From the NCBI GenBank assembly GCA_946481275.1, contig CAMLMV010000003.1, forward strand, positions 124,001-188,000: 64,000 bases of DNA, in the 5' to 3' direction. Positions 60,444 to 64,000 of the stretch are shown here, piece by piece (position 1 is the first letter of the stretch; each line of letters begins with the position of its first letter). Under the pieces are notes generated by a model that made no database searches, had not been told where the DNA came from, and worked only from the letters and a program-made list of their open reading frames with translations. A program made the translations under genes and the position numbers. The DNA comes from an uncultured Massilia sp. (GTDB lineage Bacteria; Pseudomonadota; Gammaproteobacteria; Burkholderiales; Burkholderiaceae).

Positions 60444-62216
60444 TCAGAATTCCGTGGCGAGTTGGTCGAGAAGGGTTTGGAAAGCCCGGACGCACAGTTC
60501 GGTGTCGTCGTTGGTGATGGATTCGAGCGGGTTGTGGCTGATGCCGGCGTTCAGCCCGCGCAGGAACAGCATGGCCTGCGGCAGGATGTCGTGGATCTTC
60601 ATCGCGTCGTGGCCGGCGCCGCTGGGCATGCGGAAGACGGGCAGGCCCAGCGTCTCGACGGCGCGTTCCCAGCGCTGGCGCCATGCGGTCGCGCAGGGCG
60701 CGGCGGCGGCGCGCATCGTCTCTTCCAGCGAGAACTGCAGGCCGCGGCGGGCGCAGATCGCGGCCAGTTCGGCCTGGATGTCGGCGGCGGCGGCGTCGCG
60801 CACCTCGTTCGTCGTGGCGCGCACGTCCAGTGAGAAGCGGCAGCGGCCCGGCACGACGTTGATCGAACCGTTCGGCACCTCCAGCATGCCCACGGTGGCG
60901 ACGAGATCCGGCACGGCGCCGCCGCGCTTCTCCGCGAACAGCACCAGTTCGGCCGCGGCGGCGGCCGCGTCGCGGCGCATCGTCATCGGCGTGGTGCCCG
61001 CGTGGCTGGCGACGCCGACGATCTCGCCGACAAATCGCACGCTGCCGTTGATCGACGTGACGACACCCAGCGGCAGGTCGAGGTCGTTCAGCACCGGGCC
61101 CTGTTCGATGTGCGTCTCGACGAAGCCGAGGTATTTCGACGGATCGCGCTTCAGTGTCGCGATGTCGTCGACGTTCAAGCCTGCATGCGCAATCGCATCG
61201 CGCATCGTGATGCCGTTCGCATCCTGTTGATCGAGCCAGCTGGTGTCGAAACCGCCGCACAGCGCACCCGACCCGAGGAACACGGCTTTATAACGCTGGC
61301 CTTCTTCTTCCGCAAAGCCGACGACCTCGATGCCGTACGACAGCCGCTTGCCCTGGCGGTGCAGTTCGCGCACGCAGGCCATCGGCACGAGGATGCCCAG
61401 GCGGCCGTCGTACTTGCCGCCGTTGCGCACGGTGTCGTAGTGCGAACCGGTCAGCAGGCGCTGCGCGGCCGGATCGGCGCCATGATAGATGCCGACCACG
61501 TTGCCGACGGCGTCGATGGCGACGTCGTCGAAACCGCAGTCTTCGCGCATCCAGCGCGCCAGCTGGGCCGCGGCCGCGCGGTGTGCCTCCGTCAGGTAGG
61601 TCACGCAGAGCTCTCCGCGCTCGGCGTAACCCGGTTCGCTGTGCGCTGCCAGCTGCTCGTGCCAGTCCCACACGAGGTTGCCGAGGGCCGGGTGCTGGTC
61701 GAACTTGTCGTCAAGGCGGATCTCGGCGATGCGGTGGATGTTGCGCAGTGCTTCCGCGAACTCGAAGTCCGGACCATTGGCGAGGCGGCGCGCGAACGTG
61801 GTGATGATCTCGGCCTTTGGCAGGCCCAGTCCGCGCGGGCCGCGCACGGCGAGGATGAACGGGAAGCCGAATTTCGCGTTGTAGTCGGCGTTCAGTTGCT
61901 GGATTTTCGCGAATTCCTCCGGCGTGCAATTCGTCAGGCCGGCCTTGTTCTGCTCATTCGTCGATTCGGCCGTCAGCGTCTTGCTGACCATGGCCTTGCC
62001 CGCGAGCTCCGGGTGGGCGCGGATCAGGCCCAGTTGTTCTTCACGCGACGCTTCGCGCACGGCTTCGACGAGGCCGCGCTTCAGTTGCGCCAGCGTGGCG
62101 AACGGGCGCTTCGCCCAGGCGCGCGCCGCGATCCAGGGCGAGTGTTCGTAGACGCCGTCCAGTAGAAAGGTGAAGCCCGCTTCGTCGGCGGCGTTGAGTG
62201 TCTCCAGGGTTAACAT
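60444..62216 (-). CDS. Bifunctional OHCU decarboxylase / allantoate amidohydrolase fusion
   Basis: A 590-residue fusion. Residues 1-170 are a UraD-type 2-oxo-4-hydroxy-4-carboxy-5-ureidoimidazoline decarboxylase, with catalytic His in IRAHPELAGKA (about 67) and QLNADYNAKFGFPFI. Residues 175-590 are an M20/hydantoinase-type allantoate amidohydrolase: TGSHYDTVRNGGKYDG (metal site), FAEEEGQRY, HIEQGPVL, SHAGTTPMTMR and SGAGHDAMKIH. It would turn OHCU to allantoin and allantoate to ureidoglycine/ureidoglycolate in one polypeptide. GGGAG precedes the ATG at 62216. It starts five bases after puuE. Confidence 0.9.
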   Translation of the reverse strand: MLTLETLNAADEAGFTFLLDGVYEHSPWIAARAWAKRPFATLAQLKRGLVEAVREASREEQLGLIRAHPELAGKAMVSKTLTAESTNEQNKAGLTNCTPEEFAKIQQLNADYNAKFGFPFILAVRGPRGLGLPKAEIITTFARRLANGPDFEFAEALRNIHRIAEIRLDDKFDQHPALGNLVWDWHEQLAAHSEPGYAERGELCVTYLTEAHRAAAAQLARWMREDCGFDDVAIDAVGNVVGIYHGADPAAQRLLTGSHYDTVRNGGKYDGRLGILVPMACVRELHRQGKRLSYGIEVVGFAEEEGQRYKAVFLGSGALCGGFDTSWLDQQDANGITMRDAIAHAGLNVDDIATLKRDPSKYLGFVETHIEQGPVLNDLDLPLGVVTSINGSVRFVGEIVGVASHAGTTPMTMRRDAAAAAAELVLFAEKRGGAVPDLVATVGMLEVPNGSINVVPGRCRFSLDVRATTNEVRDAAAADIQAELAAICARRGLQFSLEETMRAAAAPCATAWRQRWERAVETLGLPVFRMPSGAGHDAMKIHDILPQAMLFLRGLNAGISHNPLESITNDDTELCVRAFQTLLDQLATEF

Positions 62217-62221
62217 TGTTC

Positions 62222-63166
62222 TTACTCCCACGCGAATGCGGTGTCGGGGTTGTAGGGATGCACGCTCTTCCAGTGGCGCGCGATGTCGATGCGGCGCGTG
62301 ACCCACACGCGGTCGTGCTGTTCGATGTAGTCCAGGAAGCGCTGCAGCGCGCGGAAGCGTCCCGGGCGGCCCAGCAGGCGGCAGTGCATGCCGATGCTGA
62401 GAATGGACGGGCGCTCGCCGCCTTCCTGGTAGTGCACGTCGAACGCGTCGCGCAGGTACGAGAGGAACGGGTCGCCGTGCGAGAACCCCTGGGGCAGGGC
62501 GAAGCGCATGTCGTTCGCGTCCAGCGTGTACGGCACGACCAGTTGCGCCGCCTGGGTGCCGTCCGTCTTGCGCACCTTCAGCCAGAACGGCAGGTCGTCG
62601 CCGTAATAGTCGCTGTCGTATTCGAAGCCGCCGTAGTCGGCGACGAGGCGGCGCGTGTTCGGGCTGTCGCGGCCCGTGTACCAGCCCAGCGCCCGTTCGC
62701 CTGTCAGGCGCTCGATGGCTTCCATGCCGCGCGCCATGTCCGCGCGCTCCGTCGCTTCGTCGACGTTCTGGTAGCTGATCCAGCGGTGGCCGTGGCATGC
62801 GATCTCGTGGCCCAGTTCCTTGAACGCGGCCGTCACGTCCGGGCTGCGCTCGAGGGCCATGCCGACGCCGAAGATCGTCAGCGGCAGGCCGCGCTTCTCG
62901 AATTCGCGCAGGATGCGCCAGACGCCCACGCGCGAGCCGTATTCGTAGATGCTTTCCATCGACAGGTGCCGGGCAGGGAACGACGCCGGGTTGAACATCT
63001 CGGACAGGAACTGCTCGCTGCCGGCGTCGCCGTGCAGCACGCTGTTCTCGCCGCCTTCCTCATAGTTCAGGACGAACTGCACGGCGACGCGGGCGCGGCC
63101 CGGCCAGTCGGCATACGGCTGCTCGCGGCCGTAGCCGGCGAGGTCACGTGGATAGTGCTGGGTCAT
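62222..63166 (-). CDS. puuE: Allantoinase PuuE (polysaccharide-deacetylase type)
   Basis: A 314-residue cofactor-light allantoinase opening allantoin to allantoate (EC 3.5.2.5). It has VQFVLNYEEGGENSVLHGD (about residues 29-47, distinctive for PuuE), IACHGHRWISYQN (about 120-132), WYTGRDSPNTRRL (about 160-172) and SIGMHCRLLGRPGR (about 260-273). Its length matches known PuuE. It lies between gntR and the uraD/allantoate-amidohydrolase fusion, forming a consecutive route from OHCU to ureidoglycolate. Confidence 0.94.
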   Translation of the reverse strand: MTQHYPRDLAGYGREQPYADWPGRARVAVQFVLNYEEGGENSVLHGDAGSEQFLSEMFNPASFPARHLSMESIYEYGSRVGVWRILREFEKRGLPLTIFGVGMALERSPDVTAAFKELGHEIACHGHRWISYQNVDEATERADMARGMEAIERLTGERALGWYTGRDSPNTRRLVADYGGFEYDSDYYGDDLPFWLKVRKTDGTQAAQLVVPYTLDANDMRFALPQGFSHGDPFLSYLRDAFDVHYQEGGERPSILSIGMHCRLLGRPGRFRALQRFLDYIEQHDRVWVTRRIDIARHWKSVHPYNPDTAFAWE

Positions 63167-63185
63167 GATGGCTTGTTCTTTAGGA

Positions 63186-63935
63186 TTACGGGTGAAGGAT
63201 GTCGGCCAGGTCCACGCGCTGCGGATCGAGGTGCAGGTTGTGCTGGACGTTGGCCAGGTGTTTCGAGACGAGGCGCACGGCCGCCTTGACGTCGCGCTTT
63301 TCGAAGGCGTCGACGATGGCCACGTGCTCGTCGAGGGATTCTTCGGCCGACTGCGACGACTGGCGCATCAGTGCGATCAGCGAGGAGCGCGTCAGCAGTT
63401 CGGAGAGCATCTGCACGAGCACCTGGTTGCCGAGCATCTGCGCCAGAACGAGGTGGAAGTCGCCCAGCAGGCGCGTGCGACCCGGCACCTCGGCGTTGTT
63501 GACGGCGGCGCGTTCCAGCTCCAGGTGGTCGCGCAGCTGCCTGATCTGCGCGTCGGTGATCGTCGCGCACAGCTGCTTCGTGACGGCCGTCTCGAGGATC
63601 GCGCGCACTTCGAACACGTCGTTCGCTTCCTCGGCCGTCGGGGTGGCGACGAAGGCGCCGCGCGCCGGCTCCAGCACGACGAGGCGGTCGCGCGACAGCT
63701 GGTTGAACGCCTGGCGCACGACGGTGCGCGACACCTTGAAGATGTCGCCGATCTTCTGTTCGGACAGCTTCGTGCCCGGCATCAGGCGGCGTTCGGCGAT
63801 CGCGGTGGTGATGGAGTCCACGATGCGCTGCGTGGCGCTGCCGGACGGCACGCCCGCGGGCGATGCGCTTGCGGGCGTATCATGGACTTCGTCGGTCAGG
63901 GGAACGATCTTCAGGGGTGTGCGGGCTCGGCTCAT
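63186..63935 (-). CDS. GntR-family (FCD) transcriptional regulator
   Basis: A 249-residue regulator. A winged helix (about residues 30-100) contains LSEQKIGDIFKVSRTVVRQAFNQL (landmark VSRTVVRQAF). It is followed by an FCD effector domain (about 108-235) with metal-binding-type residues in LEDFH-like GDFHLVLAQM, EHVAIVDAFE and VSKHLANVQ. It opens the ureide operon and should respond to a purine-degradation intermediate. The start at 63935 lacks a clear ribosome binding site. A perfect palindrome lies 37 bases upstream. Confidence 0.9.
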   Translation of the reverse strand: MSRARTPLKIVPLTDEVHDTPASASPAGVPSGSATQRIVDSITTAIAERRLMPGTKLSEQKIGDIFKVSRTVVRQAFNQLSRDRLVVLEPARGAFVATPTAEEANDVFEVRAILETAVTKQLCATITDAQIRQLRDHLELERAAVNNAEVPGRTRLLGDFHLVLAQMLGNQVLVQMLSELLTRSSLIALMRQSSQSAEESLDEHVAIVDAFEKRDVKAAVRLVSKHLANVQHNLHLDPQRVDLADILHP

Positions 63936-63972
63936 GGTCACGGAAAACAATAAGTGATTGACATCGTGTCTG

Positions 63973-63986
63973 AAGTGTATACACTT
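63973..63986. promoter_or_regulatory. Perfect palindrome upstream of the gntR-ureide operon
   Basis: AAGTGTATACACTT is a perfect 14-base palindrome with the GTATAC core common in FCD-type GntR operators. It lies upstream of gntR, so autoregulation of the operon is likely. It may also serve a divergent gene beyond the window edge. Confidence 0.7.
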
Positions 63987-64000
63987 TTCCAAAAAAAGAA

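Overview
The window is high-GC, densely coded DNA from a Gram-negative proteobacterium. The gene content (TonB receptor, two-partner secretion, VgrG-linked effector, complete glyoxylate/tartronate-semialdehyde operon, ureide operon) and codon style suggest a betaproteobacterium of the Massilia/Telluria/Duganella group (Oxalobacteraceae). That placement is an inference; no rRNA or tRNA gene is present to anchor it.

Layout. 0-6.2 kb: the end of an ABC exporter ATPase, a KfrA-type DNA-binding protein, a cation/proton antiporter, an exported creatininase-family protein, a beta-propeller protein, a chemoreceptor remnant and a hemerythrin-like protein. 6.3-15.8 kb: a tandem universal stress protein and a two-partner secretion pair (2067-residue YDG-repeat adhesin plus its TpsB transporter), with three FNR/Anr-type boxes across this block, then a His-rich small membrane protein. 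15.9-20.4 kb: pectin/sugar-acid genes (GH28, glucarate dehydratase, LysR, SDR). 20.4-25.5 kb: two flavoproteins separated by three tandem 22-bp hairpin repeats, a degenerate HAD protein and a LysR regulator. 25.5-32.3 kb: a TPR protein with a ruined peptidase site, a ParD-like/methionine aminopeptidase pair with a palindromic operator candidate, a chemoreceptor and a frameshifted TPR-GGDEF gene. 32.3-40.5 kb: LysR and gcl-hyi-glxR-ttuD, then pyruvate kinase and a PEP-mutase-family enzyme. 40.5-47.6 kb: NarL-type two-component pair divergent from a TonB receptor, an AraC regulator, and a divergent MFS/TetR pair with twin palindromes. 47.6-53.3 kb: DUF1349 protein, propeller sensor kinase, cytochrome P450 coupled to a membrane cytochrome-like protein. 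53.4-59.2 kb: VgrG, an unassigned large effector, its probable immunity protein and a broken immunity paralogue, in visibly AT-richer DNA. 59.2-64 kb: gntR-puuE-(uraD/allantoate amidohydrolase fusion)-M20 hydrolase operon.

How they fit together. The ureide operon converts uric-acid breakdown products to ureidoglycolate and so to glyoxylate. The gcl operon condenses glyoxylate to tartronate semialdehyde, reduces it to glycerate, phosphorylates it to 2-phosphoglycerate and, with pyruvate kinase (enolase encoded elsewhere), returns it to pyruvate. Glucarate dehydratase can also lead toward tartronate semialdehyde in the known aldarate pathway. The adhesin, diguanylate cyclase, chemoreceptor and VgrG island point to a surface-associated, competitive life style.

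The strongest candidates for new biology are the VgrG-linked effector with its duplicated immunity gene, the ParD-like/Map pair, the Anr-type control of a surface adhesin with stress proteins, the P450/cytochrome-b-like pair and the triple hairpin array.
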